Source: Pseudoalteromonas sp. R3
Lineage (GTDB): Bacteria > Pseudomonadota > Gammaproteobacteria > Enterobacterales > Alteromonadaceae
DNA: 64,000 nucleotides
Assembly: GCF_004014715.1 (NCBI RefSeq)
Contig: NZ_CP034835.1
Span: forward strand, 4,340,001-4,404,000
Direction: 5' to 3'
In this document: positions 38,477 to 48,446 of the stretch, one piece after another
How positions within the stretch are numbered: the first letter of the stretch is position 1
How the letters are laid out: each line of letters begins with the position of its first letter
Program-made: the position numbers and the translations under genes
Notes under the pieces: generated by a model
Told to the model about the DNA's origin: nothing
The model's input: the letters and a program-made list of their open reading frames with translations, nothing else
Databases searched by the model: none

Positions 38477-41400
38477 GTGAATAATTTGCTCTGTCCTAAA
38501 CTCATTCTGATTTGTCTGCTGCTATATCTCTGCCCGATATCAGCCAGGCAAGCAACGTCTGCACCACAAACAAATCCCACCTTTTTTGACCTCGGTGAGT
38601 TAATCTTTCAGACCATAGGCGACAACGAACAGATCCCAAAAGGGGTTGTTACAGCTCTGGTACAGGATCCCCAGGGGTTTATCTGGATAGGCACGCAATT
38701 TGGCCTGATCCGCCACGATGGATACCGATTTACACCGTTTCAGCATGAGCCAAATGCTGAAACCACCTTATCAGGCAATTTTGTGCGTGCTTTATGGGCC
38801 GCCAAAGATGGTAAGATCTGGATAGGAACTTTTTCAGACGGCGTCTCGGTATACGACCCGCAATACAACGCTTTTAAGCGCTTTGAACATAACCGCGCTG
38901 ATTCAACAAGCCTGTCTCACAATACCGTTCGATCGTTAACCGGTGACAATCAGGGCAATGTGTATGTTGCCACGGACAATGGACTCAACCATATTGATAC
39001 CCGGACCAGTGACGTGACACGGCTGACCATACAAGGATGTGACACGGTGCTCCAAATACCGCGTCTGCGCTCCGTCTTGCTGATGGGGAAAAACACGCTC
39101 TGGCTTGGCAGTAAAACCGGCTTATGCCGCATCACTTTACCTGCGTTTGACACAGCAGAGCAGGCAGACTGGCACCAGCCTCTGACAGGAGAAACGCAGG
39201 TGGCGTTCAACGGTCAGAATGTGTTTCGTTTGTTTCAGGGGGCCAATCAAACCATCTGGGTGGGCACCACAGATCACGGGGCCGCCTTTTTCTCTCCGGG
39301 CTCCCCCGAAGTGACGCGCATTACCCATCGTCCCAATGACCCGAGCAGCCTCAGCCATCACTGGGTGAACGGCATTGTCCAACCCAGCGACAAAGAGATC
39401 TGGCTGAGTACATCCGGAGGTGGGATCACTGTGGTAAACGCCTCCGATGGCACGGTGATCCGCCATATTCGTCACGACCCGCTCAACCCCTACAGTATCA
39501 ACCTTGATTCTATGGGTGCCATGCTCGTTGATGCATCTGGGTTAATCTGGGCAGGCACCTGGGGCAACGGGCTCAATCGACATAATCCACATAATGACGC
39601 GTTCAGAACCTTTGTCAGACGCCTGTGGCATCCTCATTCACTCACTCATGTGGATGTGAGAAGTTTTGCCGAGCTGAGCAATGGCGAGATCTGGGTCGGA
39701 AATGCTCAAACAGGGATCGATGTCATTGACCCGGAGATTGGTGTAATAACCAGCCACCATCCGGATCCTGCCGACCCCAGTAAGCTTGCCGAAGGCTATG
39801 CCAGAGTGATACGCCAAACCTATGATGGCAGCATCTGGGTTGGCACAGCTAATAAAGGGCTACACCATTTTTCCCCTAAAACTCAGCGCTTTACGCGTTA
39901 CACTAGGGCAGACGGCCTGCCAGGATATCAGGTGGTCACATTACAGGAAACACCCACAGGACAACTCTGGGTTGGCACGGGTGAAGGCCTGGCTCTGATG
40001 GATATCAGCACACGTCAGCTACAGCCACTGACCTCCTTTGCCAATCATGAAATTTTGCAGGGTAAATCCGTACTGACCATGGCCTACCTGGCCCCTCAGC
40101 AGTTATGGATTGGCACCCGAAATGGCCTGTTTACACTGGATTTGAAAGAAAAAACCATCACTGAGATCAGCACACACAATGGAACCACAGATACGCTGTC
40201 AGACAACTATATCAGCAGTTTACTCGTCGACAGCGAGGCACGGCTACTTGTTGCCACCCCCATGGACTCGACAGACTGGTCCGCTATGACAAGGAATTTG
40301 CCGAGTTCGAGTCTCTGGATCAACTGGTGGATCGCCCCACCGGTACCGCAGGCAACCTGCTGGAAGACACACAAGGGCGGATCTGGAACGGCTATGGCTG
40401 GCTGGACCCAGACAACCGCCGATTTGAGGATCTGGGTGTCGCCGATGACTGGGACACTGGCACCATGTGGACAGGGTCATACACTAAGTTACGTGACGGC
40501 ACGTTATTATTTGGAGGCACAAAAGGTATCCTGCTACTACGCCCTGAACGCTGGGTACCCTGGACTTACCAGCCCCCACTGGTCATAAGTGAGCTTGCCG
40601 TCAACAATCAACCGATTACCATGACTGATAAATTAATCCTGCCTCCCGATGCCCGCAGTTTCTCTGTCGAGTTTGCTGCGCTGGATTACACCGCCCACAA
40701 AGCAACCGCTATGCCTATCAATTGACGGGATATGATGAAAGCTGGATCCAGGTGGATGCCAGCAAACGTCATATCACCTACACCCGACTGCCACCCGGGC
40801 AGTATCAGCTCAGGATCAAAGGCACCAATCGTAAGGGACAATGGAGTGAACACCAGATCAACATGAGTGTCACCCAGTTGCCGGCCTGGTATGAAACTCT
40901 ATGGTTCCGAATAGCGTGTATACTTCTGCTCGCTGCACTACTATACCTGGCCTACCTATGGCGGATCCGTGAACTGACACAGCAACAGATCGCACTGGAT
41001 GAGCTGGTGCACTCACGCACTGAAAACATTTCTATGTTGGGCACCATAGGCAAAGACATCACTTCCACCTTGGATTTATCTTCCGTCCTTGAGCGGGTGT
41101 ACAAACATGTCAATGAGTTGATGGTTGCAGATGTGTTTGTCGTTGGGATCCTCGATGAGCCGAATCAGCGAATTTCTTGTCAGCTTGCCATTGAAAAAGG
41201 ACAAAAACTACCCGCCTTTGAATATGCTCTGTCCGACACCCAACGCCCGGCAGTATGGTGTGTCACCCATCAAAAGGCGCTCTGGGTTAATCAGATATCG
41301 GAGCTTACTCGCTATGTTAATCACATTGCACCACCGGTCAGCGGCGCCGAGAGTGAATCTCTGATCTATCTGCCATTGATTATTGATACCCGGATCATAG

Positions 41401-42341
41401 GCTGCTTAACCGTGCAAAGTTTTCAGCCACATGCGTTTAGCGACAACGACGTGCAAATGTTACGTACCATAGCTAACTACACAGCCATCGCACTGGCCAA
41501 TGCCGACTCTGTTGCCCAACTGGAAAGCACCTTTGAGCAACTACAAACCGCTCATGAAGATCTCAAAGTAACCCAGCAACAGTTAGTCCAGCAGGAGAAA
41601 ATGGCGGGACTTGGCCGGCTGGTTTCTGGCGTTGCCCATGAGATCAACACGCCTTTGGGCATTGGCATTACCGCAGGTTCTTATGCCAGTAAAGCGCTCT
41701 CGGAATGCGAGCAAAAGCTGGCCACCGGCAAACTGACCAAAGACAATCTAGAACAGTTTATGGCTTTGCTGAAAGAAAGCCTGCAACTGCTCGAGTCCAA
41801 CCTGAATCGTGCGGCTCAGTTAGTCAAAAACTTCAAACAGGTGGCTGTCGACCAGTCCATTGAAGAGCTAAGCACCATTAATCTGCCAGACTATCTGAAC
41901 GACGTACTAACCAGCTTGCACCCTAAGTGGAAGCATACTCAGGTCTCAGTGCAAACCGACTTTCCCAGTGAAGCCAGAATGTCGACCTACCCTGGTGCCA
42001 TAGCCCAGATCCTGACAAACCTGGTGGATAATGCCATTAAACATGGCTTTGATGAGGGCAGCCAACCCGGCACAGTCAGCATTTCGCTCACTGTCAGCGA
42101 GGATCAGATCATCTGGGTTGTGTCCGATGACGGTGCAGGCATGAGTGAAGATACCCTCGGCAAAGTCTTCGAGCCTTTTTATACCACCCGACGCAGCAAC
42201 GGTGGCACTGGACTTGGGATGCACATAGTCTTTAATATAATCACTCAAAAGCTCAAAGGCACCATAGAGTGCCACAGTGAGGCAGGTCAAGGATGTCGCT
42301 ACACCATAGTGCTCCCAAACACCCTTGAAAGAGCCGAATGA
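38477..42341 (+). CDS. Reg_prop/Y_Y_Y sensor histidine kinase (frame broken by two 1-base deletions)
   Basis: About 1288 residues over three frames. Restoring one C at 40257-40261 (VATPHGLDRLVRYD) and one C at 40694-40696 (DYTAPQSNRYAY) rejoins them. The start is GTG 38477, with GAGGA 7 bases upstream. After a signal peptide comes a double seven-bladed propeller made of Reg_prop repeats (GFIWIGTQFGLIRHDG, GKIWIGTFSDGVSVYD, GEIWVGNAQTGIDVID), then a Y_Y_Y domain. One transmembrane helix is near 40900-40960. A GAF domain, HisKA (SGVAHEINTPLGI, His) and HATPase (NLVDNAIKHG, DDGAGM, GGTGLGMHI) follow. Such kinases sense polysaccharide breakdown products or redox signals. No response regulator lies next to it. 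Confidence 0.82.
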
Positions 42342-42420
42342 CATCGTTTAAACCAGCTTGACGACAAAAACGGCACGTTAAAAAGTAACAACCTACTTAT
42401 CCGGATAAAAGGACTCAACA

Positions 42421-42741
42421 ATGAATACCAAATTGATATTAGCACTTTCGCTGTTACTGCCACTTGCACCATCGGCAATGGCAGCAAAGGGAGTGGGCAT
42501 GATTGAACGTATCTACCCCACCGAGACAAGAGTCAACTTTCGACTGAAAGGAGATGAATGCAAAAGAGACGCAAACAATGGTAACACCTACTGGTACTAC
42601 GAACTGTCTGATGGTGCCGCTGACATTAATACTGCCATGCTGCTGTCGGCTGCTGCAACCGGGACAATAATCAAGATTGGCTATTCTTCCTGCGAGCCAG
42701 ACAAAAGTCAGAAGATCCATTATTTGTATCAAGACTATTAA
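42421..42741 (+). CDS. Small secreted protein of unknown family
   Basis: A 106-residue protein with a clear signal peptide (LILALSLLLPLAPSAMA, cleavage after residue 21) and AAAAGGA upstream of the ATG. The mature part of about 85 residues has two cysteines, likely a disulfide, and alternating hydrophobic pattern consistent with a small beta-barrel (VNFRLKGDECKRD, YWYYELSDGA, IIKIGYSSCEPDK). It resembles hypothetical periplasmic proteins common in Alteromonadales, without known function. It lies 79 bases after the sensor kinase on the same strand; an operon is possible but not required. Confidence 0.65.
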   Translation: MNTKLILALSLLLPLAPSAMAAKGVGMIERIYPTETRVNFRLKGDECKRDANNGNTYWYYELSDGAADINTAMLLSAAATGTIIKIGYSSCEPDKSQKIHYLYQDY

Positions 42742-43086
42742 CCTCACCGGGCCTGGCATCATTACAGCTTGTTTGGCCCTCCTTTAAGCAGTTCAGACTC
42801 CGAATAAACGCCCCAAAAAACTACTTGTAAGTATCTATTTAAATTAAATTTTTCTTACAAAACACAAAACCGCTCACACTTCAAAAAACACAATAATAAA
42901 AATATTGCAACATTGAAAATATTTTGTTTTATTTCTGGGTAATTATTGTTGCACTCGGGTTCTATTCAGGGTACATTCTCCCGCAAAAAAACAGCAAAGA
43001 TCATCAACCTCAGCGAAATAAAGCCGTTCAGTCATGATCGTGGTCCGCTTAGGTTGTTACATTCATAAACAAGTTAGGTAGACACC
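42742..43086. other. Non-coding stretch before azlC
   Basis: About 345 bases, very AT-rich between 42830 and 42950, with no plausible frame. It presumably contains the azlCD promoter, but I could not assign a clear -10/-35 pair. No terminator hairpin with a T tract was recognised after the small secreted gene. Confidence 0.4.
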
Positions 43087-43797
43087 ATGAGCACGGAGCG
43101 AACGATGAGTACACAGCCAGCCAGATCACTCAGGCTGGCCGCATTTTTTGATATTCTACCCCTGTCTATTGCCGTGATCCCCTGGGGCATTTTATGTGGC
43201 TCACTGGCAATACAAGTGGGGCTGAGTCCTTTACAATCCCAATTAATGTCACTGCTGGTGTTTGCCGGTGCGGCACAACTTTCCTCTCTGACCATAGTCG
43301 GTGCCAGCGGTGGGGTCGCCACTATTTTGGGCAGCACAGCAGTGATCAGTTCACGCCACCTGCTGTATTCCGCCACCTTTCGTAACAGCGCCATTGCGCT
43401 ACCACTGCATCATAAGATGCTTATGGCCTTTTTACTCACCGATGAAATGTTTGCGGTCACGGAAAACAAACGCAAAGAGCTGGGGCGCTTTCCACTGGAT
43501 TACGCGCTGATTTCAGGGGCCACCTTCTATGTTATCTGGAATTTGTCTACGCTGGCGGGCATTGTGGCCGGCACCAGTATTCCCAACCTCGAAAGTCTGG
43601 GACTGGAATTTGCCATTGCCGCAACCTTTATCGCTATGGTAGTTCCCAACATCAAATCATCCCCAGTGTTAGTCGCAGTCCTGGTATCGACGTTTTGCGC
43701 GGTGCTGTTTCACAAACTCGAAGTACCCAATGACCTGCTGCTCTCAGCACTGATCGGTATGGTTGTGGGATATAGCCTGGACAAAGAAGCACTGTAG
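43087..43797 (+). CDS. azlC: AzlC-family branched-chain amino-acid exporter, large subunit
   Basis: A 236-residue polytopic inner-membrane protein of the AzlC family. Family features are PLSIAVIPWGILCGSLAIQVGLSPLQSQLMSL near the N-terminus, FAGAAQLSSLTIV, SSRHLLYSA and the block LTDEMFAVT. With its small partner AzlD it forms an LIV-type exporter in the inner membrane. AzlD starts 10 bases downstream, so the pair is co-transcribed. The start at 43087 follows AGG at 8 bases; an in-frame ATG at 43105 is an alternative. Substrate in this organism is inferred from the family (branched-chain amino acids or analogues). Confidence 0.88.
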   Translation: MSTERTMSTQPARSLRLAAFFDILPLSIAVIPWGILCGSLAIQVGLSPLQSQLMSLLVFAGAAQLSSLTIVGASGGVATILGSTAVISSRHLLYSATFRNSAIALPLHHKMLMAFLLTDEMFAVTENKRKELGRFPLDYALISGATFYVIWNLSTLAGIVAGTSIPNLESLGLEFAIAATFIAMVVPNIKSSPVLVAVLVSTFCAVLFHKLEVPNDLLLSALIGMVVGYSLDKEAL

Positions 43798-43807
43798 GAG
43801 CGCAACA

Positions 43808-44119
43808 ATGAGTTATGACCTGATCCTGTTAATGGCTTTAATCACCTTTTTCATGCGTTACGCCTTTTTTATGGAAAAGCTGCCCATCAAGCTCGACCTG
43901 CGAGTGCAACGCTTTTTGAGTTTTACAGCGCCCTGCATTTTAACCGCTATGGCGGCACCCATTGTATTTGGCGAGGTAGCCTTGTCGAGCGAGGACATCA
44001 CCAACCCCTTTTTACTGGCCGGTATTATCGCTGTCGTGTTAAGCCTGCTGGTAAAAAATACCTTATTCGTTGTACTGGCCAGTATGGGGGTGTTCTTTTC
44101 TCTAAAAACCATGCTCTGA
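43808..44119 (+). CDS. azlD: AzlD-family branched-chain amino-acid exporter, small subunit
   Basis: About 103 residues with four transmembrane helices, from the ATG at 43808, which has GGAG eight bases upstream; a longer in-frame start at 43763 would overlap azlC. The MRYAFF segment, the PCILTAMAAP segment and the LLVKNTLFVV segment fit the AzlD family. It works with AzlC as the small subunit of the exporter. A ferredoxin gene begins 53 bases downstream on the same strand, so the transcript may continue. Confidence 0.85.
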   Translation: MSYDLILLMALITFFMRYAFFMEKLPIKLDLRVQRFLSFTAPCILTAMAAPIVFGEVALSSEDITNPFLLAGIIAVVLSLLVKNTLFVVLASMGVFFSLKTML

Positions 44120-44172
44120 CAACAACTTATTGAAGCAACTTTAAAACACAGCATTAAGCTAAAGGAGATAGT

Positions 44173-44424
44173 ATGTTTTTTAAAAGAAGCAAAAAGTTCA
44201 CCATAAAAGTGAACAACTCACAGGTGCAAGGAAAGGAAAGTAAGACCATCCTGGATACCATCTTGCGCTCCAATGAAATCAATTTCAAATACAGCTGCGG
44301 CTCGGGCGAATGTGGCCAGTGTCGCTATCACCTGGTATCAGGTGAAGTTGAAAGCAATCCCAATGCCGGTGGTTATCTGGCATGCCAAAGCTATCCAAAA
44401 TCAGACATTGAAATTATTCAGTAG
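44173..44424 (+). CDS. Plant-type [2Fe-2S] ferredoxin
   Basis: An 83-residue soluble electron carrier. The cluster motif is C-x4-C-x2-C: KYSCGSGECGQCRYHL, with the fourth ligand in YLACQSYP. This is the arrangement of plant-type 2Fe-2S ferredoxins. AAAGGAG precedes the ATG. It ends 14 bases before the fatty-acid desaturase gene, so it is very likely the electron donor to that di-iron enzyme. The reductase that would feed it is not in the window. Confidence 0.88.
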   Translation: MFFKRSKKFTIKVNNSQVQGKESKTILDTILRSNEINFKYSCGSGECGQCRYHLVSGEVESNPNAGGYLACQSYPKSDIEIIQ

Positions 44425-44438
44425 AGTGAACTAAGACA

Positions 44439-45602
44439 ATGAAACTAAATAAAGAGCAGAGTGCGTTAATCAGAGAATCATACAACCGTACTCTTATCCC
44501 AAAAGCGGTCGCCACCTGGCTTACCGGCAAACCATGCGCCGGGCAGAAGCCACTATTTAAACTACACTGGACACTGTACGTTGCGTTTGTGCTGGCTGTT
44601 TTCTTTCTTTCCTATATCGGTGGCTTTTACAATCAGGTTGCCGATCAGAGCATTGGCATCATGTTGCTGTGCTGGGCTGGTCTGGTGTTTTCTACCCGCA
44701 GAATGGCGGCGGTTATTCTCCACCAGAGCGTTCACGAGAGACTCAGTGGTAACGGCCTGTTTGATAAGTTATTAGGCGACTTTGTGACGCTGCTCATGCT
44801 GACTCAGGATTATGAAACCTATAAGGTCGACCACTGTAAGATCCATCATGGTCCACTGACCTTTGCGACAAAGTATGACCCTATCGTGCAGTTTTTCTCA
44901 GTATTTGGTATAGACTTAGGTGCGAAAAAGCAGAACCTGTATCTGAATTTCTTTATCAGTATTTTCTCGCCAATTTTCCACCTGTCGTTCTTTATTACTC
45001 GCCTGGGCTACAATATCAGCGCTGAGCGCAGCATCCGAAGCCTGCTGTCTATCGCCTACATTGCCGCCTTGCTGGCCGTACCTTATTATCTGACCGGTGG
45101 CTTTAGCGCCCTGTTCTTCGCCTTTATCGTGCCTGTGGTGTTCTTATATCAGATCAGTGCTTTCATAGAGATTTGCAGTGAGCACGCCTGGTTTGAAAAT
45201 AACATTAAGAGCACAGAAGACCTGCTGGAAGACCCTTACTTCTACAGCGATATTTCGTGGGGACGCTTTTGTGGTTCAAAATATCCGGAAAAAGGCTTCA
45301 TCAGCAAACTGAAATGGTATTTTGTGCAGCTGTTTTACCATCTGCCTGTGCGCCTGTTCATTCTGGTAGGTGACTTACCTCAGCACGATTACCATCACCG
45401 CAAACCGCTGTGTTTTGACTGGGTAAATGCGCGATATAACCGCGAAAAAGCGCTGTATAACCTTGCTGACGGTGAGCCTGAGTACATAGATATCTGGGGG
45501 ATCCATAACGCCATAGAGCATGTGTTCGGGGTAGTGTCAGAAAAAGACCCTAATTACATTTCAGACTTCAATAGCTATTCAAAAGAGGCCCGGGGATCTT
45601 AA
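44439..45602 (+). CDS. Membrane fatty-acid desaturase
   Basis: A 387-residue integral membrane di-iron enzyme that introduces double bonds into acyl chains. The three histidine boxes are visible: HQSVHE, HCKIHH and HDYHHR. Hydrophobic helices lie near 48-70, 80-92, 175-195, 205-222 and 230-245. The N-terminal region and the extra H in SEHAWFE add possible metal ligands. It sits directly behind the ferredoxin gene with a 14-base gap, which supports a dedicated electron supply. A perfect 11-bp terminator follows. Regiospecificity and exact acyl or carotenoid substrate cannot be read from sequence. Confidence 0.85.
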   Translation: MKLNKEQSALIRESYNRTLIPKAVATWLTGKPCAGQKPLFKLHWTLYVAFVLAVFFLSYIGGFYNQVADQSIGIMLLCWAGLVFSTRRMAAVILHQSVHERLSGNGLFDKLLGDFVTLLMLTQDYETYKVDHCKIHHGPLTFATKYDPIVQFFSVFGIDLGAKKQNLYLNFFISIFSPIFHLSFFITRLGYNISAERSIRSLLSIAYIAALLAVPYYLTGGFSALFFAFIVPVVFLYQISAFIEICSEHAWFENNIKSTEDLLEDPYFYSDISWGRFCGSKYPEKGFISKLKWYFVQLFYHLPVRLFILVGDLPQHDYHHRKPLCFDWVNARYNREKALYNLADGEPEYIDIWGIHNAIEHVFGVVSEKDPNYISDFNSYSKEARGS

Positions 45603-45617
45603 CTTCTGGCTATCCGA

Positions 45618-45660
45618 AACCAGTGCAGCGGCTCTCTTCACCACTGCACTGGTTCCGTTT
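45618..45660. terminator. Terminator between convergent genes
   Basis: AACCAGTGCAG and CTGCACTGGTT form a perfect 11-bp stem around a 15-base loop, followed by CCGTTTT. It separates the desaturase from the M1 aminopeptidase gene. Confidence 0.75.
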
Positions 45661-45669
45661 TAGACCATC

Positions 45670-48180
45670 TCACATTGCGGCAATATCATCCCGGGCTTTA
45701 CGGGTATCGCGATGACAACTGCGAATATGCTCCTCTACAATCGCCAGTTTCTTTTCCAGGCCTGCTACTGTGAGCCAGTCAGCAAAAGTGCGTCTGAGCA
45801 GGGCTGTGTCTTGTTCTGAGCATCCGGTGATAAAGTTATACGGGAACCACTGTAACTGGTCATCGGGGATCCGCGCCTGGATCTGTGCCTTGTGTTGCTG
45901 CATATATCTGGCTGCAACGGGTCTCAGCCGGGGCTGGAATGCCGGAAACTGAAAGCGATAGTCGATCACAAAACTGCGTGTGGCCTCACTGAGCAAAAAA
46001 TCATAAAACAGCGACACTTGCTGTGCATTCGCCACATATCCCAGCGAATCCAACAGATCTTCCTGTATCGGGCGGTTATCTGTGCTGAACAACTTTAATA
46101 AGTCCTGATATTCGTCATTGCTGCTGTTTTTGGCCAGTACCCGTAACACACTGGCGCGATGCTGGAGCTGAGCAAGCGGCCTGCTGGCAGCATACTTACG
46201 GGCAAATCCGATCGCTTCGGGTGATTTAAGGTACAGCCCATAAAGCTCTAGCCAGCTGCCACCTGTACTTTGCGTGATCAGCGCCTGCCACGGACGCTGT
46301 TTTGGTAAACGCTGCGCCAAAAAACCCACAAACTGAGGCTGTAAATGCGCGGGGACCTGAGCGACGAACGCATCCTTGAGTATATCCAGCGCTTTACTGG
46401 CCTCCAGGCTATCCGCGGGCTGAGTGCATAACAACTCGATCAGTCCCTGAATGTAGTGGGTATAGCCCAGCAAACCCGTTTTGGTCAGCGCTTCCTGGTT
46501 GTCCATATCTGCCAGTCTGTCGGCCATGATGCGCTGATCTACCGGAAACCGTGGGTTAGCGGAGCGATCAATATGACGAAAATATCCCACCCCTGCTGGG
46601 TCAATCAGTATGGCATCCTGCGCGCCCACCTGTGGCAATGACATTGCCGCTTCAGACAAGATAAGTCGCTGGGTTCTGATTCTATGACCATCCCAGAACT
46701 TAAGCTGCAAGGGGGTCGTCCAGCGCCTGCCTGTATCGTCATGAAAGCTTTGCTGCGACAGCACTAACTTGTCATTTTGCTTGCTCAGTGTGATCAGCGG
46801 ATAGCCCGGCTGGGTCAGATAAGAGTTTACTATTTCATCAACGCGCAGTGACTTGGGAAATAACCCGCTAAAATCGGCCGTCGTCGCATGACCGCCCTGA
46901 TGCGCTTCGACATATTGGCGCATCACCTGTTTGAATGTGGTGTCACCAACGTGAGCCTCCAACATGTTAAGCAGCGCTCGGCCTTTGGTATAATACAGCC
47001 CACCGATACCTTCATTATCAGTCCGGTCTCTGACGATGCGTTTCAGTGCCGGGGCACTGTGATTATCACCATCAAAAGCCCTGATCTGAGGGGTATAGGT
47101 ACAGGTGTTATTGTCCGGGTAATAATGCGCCACCGCTTTGGCAGCAAAAAACTCACTAAACGATTCGTTCAGCCAGTAATCGTCGTACCATTGCATCGTG
47201 ACATTATGACCAAACCAGGTGTGAGCGACTTCATGGGCAATTAACTTACGAAAACGACATAGCTCTCCCTGACTGGCATCCGCACCGGGCAGTTGATTGG
47301 TATTCAGCGCGATCAGGCTGACATTTTCCATCCCCGCCAGCGTGCCTATGGGTGCGATAAAAAAATCGAGCCTGCTATAGGGAAACGGAGAGTTCAAGTA
47401 GTCAGACAGGTAACTGATCGATTGATGGATAAGCGTACCCAGCTCAGCCGGTACGCTCTGACGCACATTTTTTTGCATATACGCCGTGGCCGGCACGCCC
47501 GCACCTTTAAGCTCAGTGGCATTAAACTCGCCGACCGCCAGTGCCAGCACATCGGTGTTGATCTTCGGCGTTGGCGCAAACCGGATCAGCTGTCTGTTGC
47601 CCTGTTGCTGGGTTTTAACCGGGCGCGTATTGTGCAATGCCTGCAATCCGGCGGGAATATCTAAGGTCAGGGTGAACGTGGTTTTGATACCCGGGTCGTC
47701 CAAGGCAGGAAACACCCTGCGTGCTTCCATCTCCTGAAACTGGGTAAACAAAGTAGTCAGGTCACCGTCTCCACCCACCTCATATAAGCCCTGCACGCTG
47801 CCCACCTCGCCAACCAGACCGGTGAAGCGTATGGTCAGCTCGGCGCTTTCTTCGAGTGTAAAAGGTAAATCATGGCGGACAATATCAAACTCATCTGCGG
47901 CGACCACAGGTAGTGAAAGCTGTTTGCCCTGATACGCCAGCTCAACCTGTTCAAGCGTTAAACCAAGGGCATGATAAGCAATATAATCAATAGGTTGAGA
48001 AAGTTGATATGTTAATTTTGTTTCCCCGCTAAAGGTCCGCTCGCCCGGTGTTATGGTCAGTTTTATCTGCTGTTGAGGGACTGAAAGTGCCTTTGCGATA
48101 CGATAGTCCGCAGCCAGTACTGAATGCGCAAACAGCACCATCAAAACGACAAAAGATGCAGCGCCTGATTTATAAGCCAT
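45670..48180 (-). CDS. M1-family metallo-aminopeptidase
   Basis: An 836-residue exported enzyme with a signal peptide (cleavage near residue 23, VLA). The M1 catalytic domain has the exopeptidase motif AGMEN (281-286) and zinc ligands HEVAH (His316, Glu317, His320) with Glu339 in WLNESF. It removes N-terminal residues from peptides, probably in the periplasm. A beta-sandwich and a C-terminal helical ERAP/LTA4H-type region follow (about 560-836). It is monocistronic. The gene for a secreted subtilase is divergent, with about 265 bases between starts, so extracellular and periplasmic proteolysis may be controlled together. Confidence 0.88.
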   Translation of the reverse strand: MAYKSGAASFVVLMVLFAHSVLAADYRIAKALSVPQQQIKLTITPGERTFSGETKLTYQLSQPIDYIAYHALGLTLEQVELAYQGKQLSLPVVAADEFDIVRHDLPFTLEESAELTIRFTGLVGEVGSVQGLYEVGGDGDLTTLFTQFQEMEARRVFPALDDPGIKTTFTLTLDIPAGLQALHNTRPVKTQQQGNRQLIRFAPTPKINTDVLALAVGEFNATELKGAGVPATAYMQKNVRQSVPAELGTLIHQSISYLSDYLNSPFPYSRLDFFIAPIGTLAGMENVSLIALNTNQLPGADASQGELCRFRKLIAHEVAHTWFGHNVTMQWYDDYWLNESFSEFFAAKAVAHYYPDNNTCTYTPQIRAFDGDNHSAPALKRIVRDRTDNEGIGGLYYTKGRALLNMLEAHVGDTTFKQVMRQYVEAHQGGHATTADFSGLFPKSLRVDEIVNSYLTQPGYPLITLSKQNDKLVLSQQSFHDDTGRRWTTPLQLKFWDGHRIRTQRLILSEAAMSLPQVGAQDAILIDPAGVGYFRHIDRSANPRFPVDQRIMADRLADMDNQEALTKTGLLGYTHYIQGLIELLCTQPADSLEASKALDILKDAFVAQVPAHLQPQFVGFLAQRLPKQRPWQALITQSTGGSWLELYGLYLKSPEAIGFARKYAASRPLAQLQHRASVLRVLAKNSSNDEYQDLLKLFSTDNRPIQEDLLDSLGYVANAQQVSLFYDFLLSEATRSFVIDYRFQFPAFQPRLRPVAARYMQQHKAQIQARIPDDQLQWFPYNFITGCSEQDTALLRRTFADWLTVAGLEKKLAIVEEHIRSCHRDTRKARDDIAAM

Positions 48181-48446
48181 TGTTATTATTTATTCCTTCC
48201 GTTGTGATGTATTGATACTACGCCAAACCATGTCGTCATAAAAGCACCTCAGCATGAGCATGTACCCAAAACATTCATGATTTTTACTTATTTGTGTAAT
48301 TTACATTAACAACGGGTTGCAAATAAAAACACCTAGAGGTAGTTTGATCCTTATTGGGGTACAAAATAAACAACAAGCAGGACACCATTGCATCGGATGC
48401 AGCAAACATAACAAGTAGCAACAATCATAAATCAGTAGGAAGCAAG

